Under the pieces are notes generated by a model, which saw only the letters and a list, made by a program, of their open reading frames with translations, was not told where the DNA came from and did no database searches. A DNA stretch of 64,000 nt, from the NCBI GenBank assembly GCA_047602125.1, contig JASGIB010000001.1, forward strand, positions 1 to 64,000, in the 5' to 3' direction. Positions 17,449 to 26,735 of this stretch are shown here, piece by piece. Within the stretch, counting starts at the first letter, position 1; the number at the start of each line of letters is the position of its first letter. Both the position numbers and the translations under genes were made by a program. Origin of the DNA: Pseudoluteimonas sp047602125 (GTDB taxonomy: Bacteria > Pseudomonadota > Gammaproteobacteria > Xanthomonadales > Xanthomonadaceae).

Positions 17449-19297
17449 GCGAGAAGCCGACAACGCCCGCGTTCGACGGCAAGGCCTTCGTCGCCCGGCT
17501 CAGCACCGCGCCGGGCGTGTACCGCATGCTCGCGGCCGACGGCGGCATCCTCTACGTCGGCAAGGCCGGCGCGCTGAAGAAACGCGTCGCCAGCTACTTC
17601 AACAACGCGCCCAAGTCGCCGCGCACGCTGGCGATGCTGGCGCAGGTCGCGTCCATGGAAGTCACGGTGACGCGCACCGAGGGCGAGGCGCTGCTGCTGG
17701 AGAACCAGCTGATCAAGGCGCACCGCCCGCGCTATAACGTGATGCTGCGCGACGACAAGAGCTATCCGTACGCGCTGCTCACTGCGGAACAGTGGCCGCG
17801 CCTTGCCTTCCATCGCGGTGCGCTCGGCGTGCCGGGGCGGTTGTTCGGGCCATATCCGAGCGCCTGGGCGGTGCGCGAAACCCTGGGCGCGATGCACAAG
17901 CTGTTCCGCCTGCGCAGTTGCGAGGACAGCGTGTTCCGCAACCGTTCGCGGCCCTGCCTGCAGTATCAGATCGGGCGCTGCAGCGCGCCCTGCGTGGGGC
18001 TGGTGGCAGAAGCCGATTACGCCGATGCGGTGCGGCGCGCGACCCTGTTCCTCGAAGGTCGCAGCGACGAACTCAACGCCGAACTCGCGCGCGAGATGGA
18101 AATCGCGGCGGAAAAACTCGAATTCGAACAGGCCGCGCGCCTGCGCGACATGGTCGCGACCCTGCGCAGGATCCAGGCGCGGCAGTACGTCGACGGCAAG
18201 GCCGCCGACCTCGACGTGCTCGCCGTGGCGATGCGCGGCAGCACCGCCTGCGTGCTGCTGCTGGCGTTCCGCGACGGCCGCAACCTCGGCACCCGCGCCT
18301 TCTTCCCGCGCACCAATGGCGAGGAAAGCGCGGCCGAGGTGCTGTCCGCGTTCGTGTCGCAGTACTACGCCGAACAGCCCGCGCCGCGTGAAATCGTCCT
18401 CGATCGCGAACTGGACGATGCCTCGCTGATCGAACAGGCCTTGAGCGAGGAAGCCGGGCGCCGGGTGCAGCTCAAGACCAGCGTGCGCGGCGAACGCGCC
18501 GGCTACCTCGACCTCGCGCGCAACAACGCGGCGATCGCGCTGGACGGCCACCTCGACAGCCAGGCGGCGCAGGCGATGCGCATGGAGTCGTTGCGCACAA
18601 TGCTGGGGCTGGATTCGACACCGCAAAGGATCGAATGCTTCGACATCAGCCACACCATGGGCGAAGCGACGGTCGCGTCGTGCGTGGTGTTCGGGCCGGA
18701 AGGCGCGATCCGCGGCCAGTACCGGCGCTTCAACATCGCCGGCATCGCGCCGGGCGACGATTTCGCGGCCATGCACCAGGCGCTCGAACGGCGTTTCCGC
18801 CGCGCGGTGGAGGAAGATGGCGTGTTGCCGGACCTGCTGCTGATCGATGGCGGCGCGGGGCAGGTGGCGCAGGCGAATGCGGTCCTCGGCGACCTCGGCG
18901 TATCCGGAGTGACGGTCGTGGGCGTGGCCAAGGGCGAGGAGCGTCGCGCCGGCCATGAGGCCTTGCTCTTGCCCGACGGGCGCGAACTGCGTCCCGGACC
19001 GGATTCGCCCGGGCTGCAACTGGTGCAGCAGGTGCGCGACGAGGCCCATCGCTTCGCCATCACCGGCCACCGCGGGCGCAGGCAGAAGGCGCGCGTGACC
19101 AGCCGGCTGGAGGACATTCCCGGCATCGGCCCGCGCCGACGCGCTAACCTGTTGCGGCATTTCGGCGGCCTGGCCGGGCTCAGGGCCGCCGGGATCGAGG
19201 AAATCGCCGGCGTGGAAGGGGTGAACGCGGCGCTGGCCGCGCGCATTTACGCCGCGCTGCATGGGCTGGACAAGACGGACCAAACGAGCGGAAAGGC

Positions 19298-19301
<4 letters not shown>
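17445..19301 (+). CDS. uvrC: UvrABC excinuclease subunit C
   Basis: A 618-residue nuclease that makes both incisions in nucleotide excision repair. A GIY-YIG domain is at about 17-95 (GVYRMLAADGG, ILYVGKAGALKKRVASYF), then cysteines in RPCLQYQIGRCSAPC, a UvrB-binding UVR motif near 205-240 (LEFEQAARLRDM), an RNase-H-like domain (ECFDISHTMGEATVASCV) and a helix-hairpin-helix end (IPGIGPRRRANLLRHFGG). The overlap with pgsA at the 3' end repeats the uvrC-pgsA order of E. coli. Confidence 0.96.
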
Positions 19302-20014
<713 letters not shown>

Positions 20015-20022
20015 GGTTCCCG

Positions 20023-20049
20023 AAGCCCCGGTCCTCCGGGGTTTCGTTT
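20023..20049 (+). terminator. Rho-independent terminator after tRNA-Gly
   Basis: Nine-base arms at 20023-20031 and 20036-20044 (one G-T pair) around a TCCT loop, followed by CGTTTTT. It would end transcripts coming from uvrC-pgsA-tRNA-Gly before tRNA-Cys. Confidence 0.75.
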
Positions 20050-20106
20050 TTCCGGTTCGCCATCGTGGGGCGGATATGGAAGAATCGTTTCGCGAAGCCG
20101 TCATCC

Positions 20107-20180
20107 GGCCGGGTGGCAGAGTGGTTATGCAGCGGACTGCAAATCCGCGTACGCCGGTTCAATTCCGACCTCGGCCTCCA
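20107..20180 (+). tRNA. tRNA-Cys (GCA)
   Basis: A 74-base tRNA with encoded CCA. The acceptor GGCCGGG pairs with CTCGGCC (one G-T pair), and the anticodon loop CTGCAAA gives GCA. It lies between two terminator-like hairpins, so it probably has its own promoter. Confidence 0.96.
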
Positions 20181-20186
20181 AACAAC

Positions 20187-20214
20187 ACAGCCTCGCCTCG
20201 CGGGGCTGTTTTCT
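20187..20214 (+). terminator. Rho-independent terminator after tRNA-Cys
   Basis: Ten-base arms at 20187-20196 and 20200-20209 (one G-T pair) with a three-base loop, followed by a T-rich tract TTTCTTTT. It separates tRNA-Cys from tRNA-Leu. Confidence 0.75.
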
Positions 20215-20239
20215 TTTGGAATGGCGGTTCCGCCACCTT

Positions 20240-20326
20240 GCCTGGGTGGCGAAATTGGTAGACGCAAGCGACTTAAAATCGCTCACCCGAAAGGGAGTGT
20301 GGGTTCGATTCCCACCCCAGGCACCA
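20240..20326 (+). tRNA. tRNA-Leu (TAA)
   Basis: An 87-base class II tRNA with a long variable arm and encoded CCA. The acceptor GCCTGGG pairs with CCCAGGC; the anticodon loop CTTAAAA gives TAA, reading UUA/UUG. The Gly-Cys-Leu order after pgsA is that of E. coli glyW-cysT-leuZ. The next coding start is 17 bases downstream. Confidence 0.96.
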
Positions 20327-20342
20327 TCGGCACGGAGGCACC

Positions 20343-21968
20343 ATGTCGCGCTACCTCGCTTATGCACTCGCCCTGCTGCTGACCGCGCTGTCGATCGTAC
20401 TCGTCGTGGCGGGGCAGGTGGACTGGCGCTGGGGCGTGCTGGTGTTCGGAATGCTGTCGCTGATCGGCACGTGGGACCTGCTGCAGGCGCGCAGCACGTT
20501 GCGCCGCAACTACCCGCTGCTCGCGCACCTGCGCTACGGCTTGGAATCGATCGGCCCGGAAATCCGCCAGTACTTCATCCAGTCCGACATCGAGAAGGCG
20601 CCGTTCTCGCGCGACCAGCGTTCGCTGGTATACCAGCGCGCGAAGAGCGTGATGGACGTGGTGCCCTTCGGCAGCGAACTGAACGTGTATGGCACCCAGT
20701 ACGAATGGATCAACCATTCGGTGGCGCCGGCGGAGTTCCACGACCACGATTACCGCATCGTCATCGGCGCGGACCGCGCGCAACCGTATTCGGCCAGCGT
20801 GTTCAACATTTCGGCGATGAGCTTCGGCTCGTTGTCCGCGAACGCGATCCGCGCGCTCAACAAGGGCGCAAAGCTCGGCAATTTCTACCACGACACCGGC
20901 GAGGGCTCGCTGTCGGTCTACCACCGCGAGAACGGCGGCGACATCGTCTGGGAAATCGGTTCCGGTTATTTCGGTTGCCGCAACGATGACGGCAGCTTCA
21001 ACCCCGAGAAGTTCGCCGCGGTCGCGCGCGAGCCGGAAGTGAAGATGGTGGAACTGAAGCTGTCGCAGGGCGCCAAGCCCGGCCACGGCGGCGTGCTGCC
21101 GGCGGCGAAGGTGAGCCGCGAAATCTCGGAAACGCGCGGCGTGCCGATGGGCCACGACTGCGTTTCCCCCGCGCGGCACACCGTGTTCTCCACGCCGATC
21201 GAGTTGTTGCAGTTCATCGACCGGATGCGCGAGATGTCCGGCGGCAAGCCAGCGGGATTCAAGTTGGCCATCGGCCACCCATGGGAATGGTTCGGCATCG
21301 CCAAGGCCATGCGCGAAACCGGCCTGCTGCCGGATTTCATCGTCGTCGACGGCGCCGAGGGCGGTACCGGCGCGGCGCCTGCGGAGTTCATCGACCATGT
21401 CGGCGTGCCGATGCACGAGGGCCTGCTGCTGGTGCACAACACTTTGGTCGGGCTCGGCCTGCGCGAGCGGGTGCACATCGGCGCGGCCGGGCAGATCGTC
21501 GGCGCCTTCGACATGCTGCGCACCTTCGCGCTGGGCGCGGACTGGTGCAACGCCGCGCGTGGCTTCATGTTCGCGCTCGGCTGCATCCAGTCGCTGAGCT
21601 GCCACACCGACCGTTGCCCGACCGGCGTCGCGACCCAGGACCCGAGCCGCTGGAACAAGCTCGATGTCCCGGACAAGGGCACGCGCGTGGCCAATTTCCA
21701 CGAGAACACGCTGAAGGCGCTGCGCGACCTGCTGTGCGCGGCGGGGCTGACCCATCCGCAGGAACTCGGGCCGGAACACATCCTGCGCCGCGTTTCGCCG
21801 ACCGAAATCCGTTCGCTGCGGGAGCTCTATCCCACGCTCGCGCCGGGCGAACTGCTCGACGCGGTGCCGAAGCACTCGGTGTTCCGCGATTACTGGCAGT
21901 CCGCGCGCAGCGACAGCTTCGCCGCGCCGGACGCGGTGCATTCGCTGCGGGATTCGAAGTCGTACTGA
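20343..21968 (+). CDS. FMN-binding glutamate synthase family protein
   Basis: A 541-residue protein with two N-terminal hydrophobic segments (about 3-22 and 28-45), then the FMN/central domain of glutamate synthase: SAMSFGSLSANAI, the TGEGSLS loop, HGGVLPAAKVS, VVDGAEGGTGAAP, and a cysteine-rich GCIQSLSCHTDRCPTG likely binding a 3Fe-4S cluster. It lacks the glutaminase domain, so it is not a complete GltB. The membrane-anchored subfamily has no firmly established reaction that I know of. A terminator shared with the opposing tRNA-Val follows. Confidence 0.85.
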   Translation: MSRYLAYALALLLTALSIVLVVAGQVDWRWGVLVFGMLSLIGTWDLLQARSTLRRNYPLLAHLRYGLESIGPEIRQYFIQSDIEKAPFSRDQRSLVYQRAKSVMDVVPFGSELNVYGTQYEWINHSVAPAEFHDHDYRIVIGADRAQPYSASVFNISAMSFGSLSANAIRALNKGAKLGNFYHDTGEGSLSVYHRENGGDIVWEIGSGYFGCRNDDGSFNPEKFAAVAREPEVKMVELKLSQGAKPGHGGVLPAAKVSREISETRGVPMGHDCVSPARHTVFSTPIELLQFIDRMREMSGGKPAGFKLAIGHPWEWFGIAKAMRETGLLPDFIVVDGAEGGTGAAPAEFIDHVGVPMHEGLLLVHNTLVGLGLRERVHIGAAGQIVGAFDMLRTFALGADWCNAARGFMFALGCIQSLSCHTDRCPTGVATQDPSRWNKLDVPDKGTRVANFHENTLKALRDLLCAAGLTHPQELGPEHILRRVSPTEIRSLRELYPTLAPGELLDAVPKHSVFRDYWQSARSDSFAAPDAVHSLRDSKSY

Positions 21969-21991
21969 GGGCGAGATCGCCGCAAAAACGA

Positions 21992-22012
21992 AAGCCGGCG
22001 CGAGGCCGGCTT
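21992..22012. terminator. Bidirectional hairpin terminator
   Basis: Perfect eight-base arms AAGCCGGC (21992-21999) and GCCGGCTT (22005-22012) around a five-base loop, with A-rich sequence on the left. It lies between the converging glutamate-synthase-like gene and tRNA-Val and could serve both. Confidence 0.7.
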
Positions 22013-22021
22013 CGTGGAACC

Positions 22022-22096
22022 TGGTGGGCGGTGCAGGGTTCGAACCTGCGACCCTTGCCGTGTGAAGGCAATGCTCTACCGCTGAGCTAACCGCCC
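22022..22096 (-). tRNA. tRNA-Val (CAC)
   Basis: A 75-base tRNA on the minus strand with encoded CCA. The acceptor GGGCGGT pairs with ACCGCCC; the anticodon loop TTCACAC gives CAC, reading GUG; the T-arm has GGTTCGAACC. Confidence 0.96.
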
Positions 22097-22107
22097 GGGG
22101 GCCGCGC

Positions 22108-22135
22108 AGTATAGCGGAAGCCTCCGGCGCGGCAA
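22108..22135 (-). promoter_or_regulatory. Promoter of tRNA-Val
   Basis: On the minus strand TTGCCG (22135-22130) and TATACT (22113-22108) are separated by 16 bases; transcription would begin a few bases before the tRNA at 22096. Good spacing and a near-consensus -10 box make this one of the clearer promoters in the window. Confidence 0.6.
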
Positions 22136-22154
22136 ATTCCCGGGCCTTCCCGCC

Positions 22155-22160
22155 TACAAT
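22155..22160 (+). promoter_or_regulatory. -10 box of a probably leaderless epimerase transcript
   Basis: TACAAT lies exactly six bases before the epimerase ATG at 22167, so a transcript started from it would begin at or next to the start codon. No Shine-Dalgarno sequence precedes the ATG. The -35 region is weak. Confidence 0.45.
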
Positions 22161-22166
22161 GCGGGC

Positions 22167-23198
22167 ATGGACGTCCTCGTCACCGGTACCGCGGGTTTCA
22201 TCGGCTCTGCCGTGGCCGGGCGCCTGCTCGAGCGAGGCGACCGCGTGCTCGGCATCGACAACCTCAACGACTACTACAACGTCTCGCTGAAGCAGGCACG
22301 CCTGCGGCCGCTGCTTGCGCATCCGGGCTATGCCCACGTGCAGGCCGACCTCGGCGACCGCGCCGCGGTCGAGGACGCCTTCGCCGCGTTCAAGCCGCGA
22401 AGGGTGGTGAACCTCGCCGCCCAGGCCGGGGTGCGATACGCGGCGAAGAATCCGCACGCCTACGCCGCCAGCAACCTGGTCGGCTTCCTGCACATCCTCG
22501 AAGGATGTCGCCACCACGGCGTCGAGCACCTGGTATTCGCCTCCACCAGTTCGGTCTACGGCGCGAACACCGCGGTGCCGTTTTCCGAACACGCCGGCAC
22601 CGCGCACCCGTTGACCTTCTATGCCGCGACCAAGAAGGCCAACGAGATGATGGCGCACAGCTACGCGCATCTCTATGGCATTCCCGCCACCGGCCTGCGC
22701 TTCTTCACCGTGTACGGGCCGTGGGGCAGGCCGGACATGGCGCCGATGCTGTTCGCGCGCGCCATCCGCACCGGCGAAACCATCAAGGTGTTCAACCACG
22801 GCCGCCACAGCCGCAGCTTCACCTACATCGACGACATCATCGAAGGCGTAGTACGCACGCTGGATCGGCCGGCACGGCCGAATCCCGGTTGGAACGGCGC
22901 GGACCCCGATCCCGCCACCAGCGCCGCGTCGTACCGCATCTACAACATCGGCCACGAACGCCCGGTGCAACTGCTGCATTTTATCGAATTGCTGGAACGG
23001 GCGTTCGAACGCAAGGCGGTGATGGAAATGCTGCCGCTGCAGCCCGGCGACGTGCCCGATACCGAAGCCGACACGTCCGAACTCATCGCTGCCACCGGCT
23101 ATGCGCCACGGGTGTCGATCGAGGAGGGCGTGGACGCGTTCGCCCGCTGGCACCGCGAGTTCTACCCCGACGCCAACGCCATCCCCAGGCACGCATGA
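22167..23198 (+). CDS. NAD-dependent epimerase, UDP-glucuronate 4-epimerase-like
   Basis: A 343-residue extended short-chain dehydrogenase. The NAD loop GTAGFIGS is at residues 7-14, the segment IDNLNDYYNVSLKQARL is characteristic of UDP-glucuronate 4-epimerases, the catalytic Tyr-x3-Lys is in FYAATKKAN near residue 152, and FFTVYGPWGRPDMA follows. It likely interconverts UDP-glucuronate and UDP-galacturonate, or the N-acetylated forms, for surface polysaccharide. It overlaps the following nucleotide-sugar dehydrogenase by four bases, so both act in one pathway. The transcript is probably leaderless. Confidence 0.85.
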   Translation: MDVLVTGTAGFIGSAVAGRLLERGDRVLGIDNLNDYYNVSLKQARLRPLLAHPGYAHVQADLGDRAAVEDAFAAFKPRRVVNLAAQAGVRYAAKNPHAYAASNLVGFLHILEGCRHHGVEHLVFASTSSVYGANTAVPFSEHAGTAHPLTFYAATKKANEMMAHSYAHLYGIPATGLRFFTVYGPWGRPDMAPMLFARAIRTGETIKVFNHGRHSRSFTYIDDIIEGVVRTLDRPARPNPGWNGADPDPATSAASYRIYNIGHERPVQLLHFIELLERAFERKAVMEMLPLQPGDVPDTEADTSELIAATGYAPRVSIEEGVDAFARWHREFYPDANAIPRHA

Positions 23199-24481
23199 GC
23201 ACGACACATTTCGACATCGATTCCGCGCGCATCGCCGTCATCGGGCTGGGCTACGTCGGCCTGCCGCTGGCGGTGGAATTCGGCAAGCAGTTCGACACCG
23301 TCGGCTTCGACATCGATCCGGCGCGCGTGGCCGAACTCGGCAAGGGCCACGACCACACCGGCGAAACCGATGCCGCGGAACTGGCGGCGACGACGCGCCT
23401 GCGCATGACCACCGACGCGGCCGCGCTGCGCGACTGCAACGTGTTCATCGTCACCGTGCCCACGCCGGTGGACGAGGCGAACCGCCCGGATCTGGCGCCG
23501 CTGGAAAAAGCCAGCGAAACCATCGGCGCGGCGCTCAAGCGCGGCGACGTGGTGATCTACGAAAGCACGGTGTATCCCGGCACCACCGAGGAAATCTGCG
23601 TGCCGGTGCTGGAGCGCGCATCCGGACTGAAGTTCAACGTCGATTTCTTTTGCGGTTATAGCCCGGAGCGGATCAATCCCGGCGACAAACAGCGCCGGCT
23701 GACCACGATTCCGAAAGTGACGTCGGGTTCGACGCCGAATACAGCGGACTTCGTCGATGCGCTGTACCGGCGCATCGTCGTCGCCGGGACGCATATAGCG
23801 CCGAGCATCAAGGTGGCCGAGGCGGCGAAGGTGATCGAGAACACCCAGCGCGACGTCAACATCGCGCTGGTGAACGAGCTGGCGATGATCTTCGATGCGA
23901 TGGGCATCGATACCCACGACGTGCTCGCGGCGGCCGGGACCAAGTGGAATTTCCTGCCGTTCAAGCCGGGCCTGGTCGGCGGGCATTGCATCGGCGTGGA
24001 CCCGTACTACCTCACGCACAAGGCGACGGTGCTGGGCTACCACCCGGAACTGATCCTCGCCGCGCGCCGCATCAACAGTCGCATGGGCCTGCATGTCGCG
24101 CACCAGGTGATGCGGCTGATGGCGCAGAAGCGCATCCACGTGGTCGGTTCGCGCATCCTCGTGCTGGGGCTGACGTTCAAGGAAGACTGCGCGGACCTGC
24201 GCAATACGCGGGTGATCGACATCGTGCGCGAGTTGCAGGCGGCGAATGCGCAGGTGGACGTGCACGATCCGTGGGCGGATGCGGGCGAGGCGAAGCGCGA
24301 GCTGGGGCTCAATCTGGTGGCAAAGCCGGAGGCAGGGGCTTACGACGCGGTCGTGCTCGCGGTTGCGCATGCGCGTTTCCTCGAACTGCCGAGCGGGGTC
24401 GCGGCTTTCGTCCGCACTCCGGGCGTGGTGTTCGATGTGAAGGGCGTGCTGCCGGCTGGCGTCGCCGACGCGCGGTTGTAA
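23195..24481 (+). CDS. tviB: Nucleotide-sugar 6-dehydrogenase, TviB/WbpO-like
   Basis: A 428-residue UDP-sugar dehydrogenase: NAD-binding GLGYVGLPLAVEFGK near residue 16, the ESTVYPGTTEE segment, and the catalytic-cysteine motif GGHCIGVDPYYL near residue 266. It most resembles the TviB/WbpO group (UDP-N-acetylhexosamine to uronic acid, as in Vi antigen synthesis) rather than UDP-glucose dehydrogenase. It shares an ATGA overlap with the epimerase, so the pair would make an activated (amino)uronic acid for capsule or LPS. Glycosyltransferases are not nearby. The stop codon abuts a degenerate attC-like site. Confidence 0.85.
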   Translation: MSTTHFDIDSARIAVIGLGYVGLPLAVEFGKQFDTVGFDIDPARVAELGKGHDHTGETDAAELAATTRLRMTTDAAALRDCNVFIVTVPTPVDEANRPDLAPLEKASETIGAALKRGDVVIYESTVYPGTTEEICVPVLERASGLKFNVDFFCGYSPERINPGDKQRRLTTIPKVTSGSTPNTADFVDALYRRIVVAGTHIAPSIKVAEAAKVIENTQRDVNIALVNELAMIFDAMGIDTHDVLAAAGTKWNFLPFKPGLVGGHCIGVDPYYLTHKATVLGYHPELILAARRINSRMGLHVAHQVMRLMAQKRIHVVGSRILVLGLTFKEDCADLRNTRVIDIVRELQAANAQVDVHDPWADAGEAKRELGLNLVAKPEAGAYDAVVLAVAHARFLELPSGVAAFVRTPGVVFDVKGVLPAGVADARL

Positions 24482-24531
24482 GTCTGGGTCAGCAGCTGCG
24501 AAGCGGTGTCGGCTTGGATGAATTGTTAGGC
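24479..24531 (-). mobile_element. Degenerate integron attC-like site of a stray cassette
   Basis: Read on the minus strand, the site starts with the core GCCTAAC (24531-24525, RYYYAAC type), continues AATTCATCCAAGCCGAC, which is very close to classical 59-base elements, and reaches a hairpin tip CCGCTTCG. The other half (to about 24479) is only loosely complementary and its final core is degraded. At the other end of the adjacent small ORF, GTTAAGC (24803-24797, minus strand) matches the GTTRRRY core. Together they delimit a cassette of about 320 bases. No integrase is in this window. Confidence 0.5.
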
Positions 24532-24538
24532 CGCAGCG

Positions 24539-24793
24539 TTAGAGCTTGCTGAGGCCTGCCTGTGCATACTCGATGAGTGTGATTGCTACCGCTCGCGATG
24601 GTGCGCGGAAGGGAGTGGGGCGACCTGCATAGTAAATCGTCCATGTGCCAGCCTGCTGTACCGATTCAAGACCCTCCCAGTAGTTGCCATCGGCTCCAAT
24701 ATTCGCCATAGCCCAGTCGCGCCAGCTCTGACGCAACGCATGGAACGCGTCCTGTTCTGATTCTGTTAGCAAGGAGTACGGAGTGTGTTTCAT
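24539..24793 (-). CDS. Small hypothetical protein in a probable integron cassette
   Basis: An 84-residue protein of unrecognised family, starting MKHTPYSLLTES and rich in Trp and Tyr (NYWEGLESV, WTIYYAGRPTPF). No signal peptide or membrane helix is seen. The DNA is more AT-rich than its neighbours. The ORF starts four bases from a GTTRRRY core and stops just before an attC-like site on the same strand, the layout of an integron gene cassette, and it lies between the converging ends of two chromosomal genes. Confidence 0.6.
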   Translation of the reverse strand: MKHTPYSLLTESEQDAFHALRQSWRDWAMANIGADGNYWEGLESVQQAGTWTIYYAGRPTPFRAPSRAVAITLIEYAQAGLSKL

Positions 24794-24818
24794 GCGGCTT
24801 AACTTCTTTTTATCCTGA

Positions 24819-25679
24819 TTATTCCAACTGCGCCTTCGCATAAGCCGCATCCAGCGCTTCCATCGCATCGGCGGGCTTGAGTTTCGCGGCCTTTTCGTAC
24901 GCCGCAGCAGCGGCGTCTTCCTGCTTGTCGCCATGCAGGAGCAGCAACAGGTTGCCGTGCTCGATGTGCGCGATTGGCGAATCCGGGGTCAGCTTGAGTG
25001 CGGCCTTGATGTGCTTCTCCGCATCCGCCGCCTTCGCGCCGTAGGTCAGGCCGCCGATCATCGCGCCGATCTTGCCGATGATCTCGCCGTGGTACAGCGC
25101 CATCGCCGTGTGCGCCTCGGCATGCTTGGGCGCGAGGTCCAGCGCGGTTTCCAGCGAATCGCGCACCTTGCCGGCGATGCCCTGCTTCAGCGCTTTCGCA
25201 ATCGACAGGCCCTGGCTGTAGCGGCCCAGCGCGAACGCATGGCGGTAATGGCTGTTGGCTTCGCCTGGCAGCGCCTTGACCGCGGCTTCGGCCAGCTTCG
25301 ATGCCTGTTCGAAGCGCTTGAGCTTCTCGGCATCGTCGTCGACCAGGTGCGTGGCATGGATGCCCAGCGCCTTGACCGCGACCGAGGCGCCGACCGGGCC
25401 GAGCTTCCCGCCGGCTTCGAACGCGGCCTGGAAATCGCCGCGGTGGAAGGCGCGCCACGCATCCTGCAACGCGGAGGCGAGCGATTCGGCATCGAGCTTG
25501 GGCGCGGACTTGCCGGCGGCTTTGAGCAGCGCAGCGGCGTGCTTGGCATCGGGAAACGTTTCGCAGTCGCCGGCATGCAGTTTCGGCCAGGCTTTCTTCA
25601 ACCCGTCGCCGGCGTAGGCGTAGGGCTTCGCGTCGAGCGGGAAGGGCGCCCAGCTTTTTCCTGAGGATTTCGCGGCCAT
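24819..25679 (-). CDS. TPR-like repeat protein of unknown function
   Basis: A 286-residue soluble protein, mostly alpha-helical and alanine/lysine-rich. Helical pairs such as AFHRGDFQAAFEAGGKL, EANSHYRHAFALGRYSQGL and AEKHIKAALKLTPDSP resemble tetratricopeptide repeats, which mediate protein contacts. There is no signal peptide. The ATG at 25679 follows a GGAG-type ribosome site; longer in-frame starts upstream look less likely. It stands alone between the cassette and a divergent small gene. Confidence 0.7.
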   Translation of the reverse strand: MAAKSSGKSWAPFPLDAKPYAYAGDGLKKAWPKLHAGDCETFPDAKHAAALLKAAGKSAPKLDAESLASALQDAWRAFHRGDFQAAFEAGGKLGPVGASVAVKALGIHATHLVDDDAEKLKRFEQASKLAEAAVKALPGEANSHYRHAFALGRYSQGLSIAKALKQGIAGKVRDSLETALDLAPKHAEAHTAMALYHGEIIGKIGAMIGGLTYGAKAADAEKHIKAALKLTPDSPIAHIEHGNLLLLLHGDKQEDAAAAAYEKAAKLKPADAMEALDAAYAKAQLE

Positions 25680-25825
25680 GGTCGGCTCCGGCAAGGGACG
25701 CCCAGCATCCCGCGGCGAAGCGCGACTGGCAAGCGCAAGGGCCGGGGCTAGTGTGATTGCTCGACCGTGGCCGGGCAGGCTGTCTTCATCGCGACGCAGG
25801 CGTCGCATTCGTTCCGGAGCCCGTC

Positions 25826-26083
25826 ATGGCGAACACCGCGCATTCCACCCTCGAAGTCACCCCGCGCCACCTGTGGCTGGCCCTGATCGGCGGCGCCGAA
25901 GTGGCCCGCCGCAACCTGGTGTTGGGCGCGTGCACGGCCCGCGGCCGCGCGCAACGCTTCGGCAAGACCCTTCGTTCCGGTGGCCAGGATGCCCGCGACA
26001 TCGCCCGGGGCGTGCTGCTGACCGCGCAGGAAAAACTGGCGAAGAAGCCACGGCGTCGCGTGTCGCGTCGACGCGCGGGCTGA
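25826..26083 (+). CDS. Small basic hypothetical protein
   Basis: An 85-residue protein with an amphipathic helical middle (HLWLALIGGAEVARRNLVL) and a strongly basic tail (KKPRRRVSRRR). The composition is reminiscent of granule- or DNA-associated proteins such as phasins, two of whose relatives are encoded within 8 kb, but I see no defining motif. It converges on the TetR-family gene with a 15-base gap. Confidence 0.6.
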   Translation: MANTAHSTLEVTPRHLWLALIGGAEVARRNLVLGACTARGRAQRFGKTLRSGGQDARDIARGVLLTAQEKLAKKPRRRVSRRRAG

Positions 26084-26098
26084 TCCCCGGGATTCGGT

Positions 26099-26725
26099 TC
26101 AATCGATGTAGGCGCGGGTCAGCCCGTTGAGGTGGACCCGCTCCGCGTCGCGCAGGAACGGCGCGAGCAGCATCATCACCTGCACGATGCCGTCGCGGAT
26201 CGCGGCGTGCTCGTCCTTCTCGCCGCGCACCGAGGCGTAGTTCAGCCAGAACGTGGCGATGACCAGGATGTTGGTCGCGGCCGCGTCCAGTTCCGCCGCC
26301 GAGGCGCGCATCACCCCGGCCTGCGACAGGCCGCGCATCACCAGGTGCGCGCGGTCGTCGGCACGCTTGAGGATGCGCGCGAAGCGGATCCGCAGCCGGC
26401 GGTTGCGGCTCAGGATGTCGATCAGGTCGCGATAGAGGAAGCGGTAGTCCCAGATGCACTCGAACACGAGGTGCAACTGCAGCCAGACGTCCTCGAGCCC
26501 GGGCAGGCGGCCTTCCGGCGCCGTCAGCGCCGCGTCGATGCGCTGTTCGTAAACCCCGAACAGCTGCTCGATGATGTCGTCCTTGTTGCGGAAGTGGTAG
26601 TACAGGTTGCCGGGGCTGATCTCCAGCTCGTCGGCGATGTGGTTGGTGGTGACGTTCGGCTCGCCCTGCGCGTTGAACATCGCGAGCGACGCATCGAGGA
26701 TGCGCTGGCGGGTCTGCCGGGCCAC
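26099..26725 (-). CDS. TetR/AcrR-family transcriptional regulator
   Basis: A 208-residue regulator. The N-terminal helix-turn-helix is classic TetR (RQRILDASLAMFNAQG, then ISPGNLYYHFRNKDDIIEQLF, residues 5-55), followed by an all-helical ligand domain. It lies ten bases downstream of the acyl-CoA-binding protein gene on the same strand and divergent from the fatty acyl-CoA reductase, so it plausibly controls that lipid module in response to an acyl-CoA or fatty acid. The ligand is inferred from context only. Confidence 0.88.
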   Translation of the reverse strand: MARQTRQRILDASLAMFNAQGEPNVTTNHIADELEISPGNLYYHFRNKDDIIEQLFGVYEQRIDAALTAPEGRLPGLEDVWLQLHLVFECIWDYRFLYRDLIDILSRNRRLRIRFARILKRADDRAHLVMRGLSQAGVMRASAAELDAAATNILVIATFWLNYASVRGEKDEHAAIRDGIVQVMMLLAPFLRDAERVHLNGLTRAYID

Positions 26726-26735
26726 GGTCGCGGCC

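Noticed and set aside
20283..23207. A 974-codon minus-strand frame across the tRNA-Leu, glutamate-synthase-like and epimerase region
   Set aside because: It crosses tRNA genes and two well-supported plus-strand genes; composition is antisense-like.
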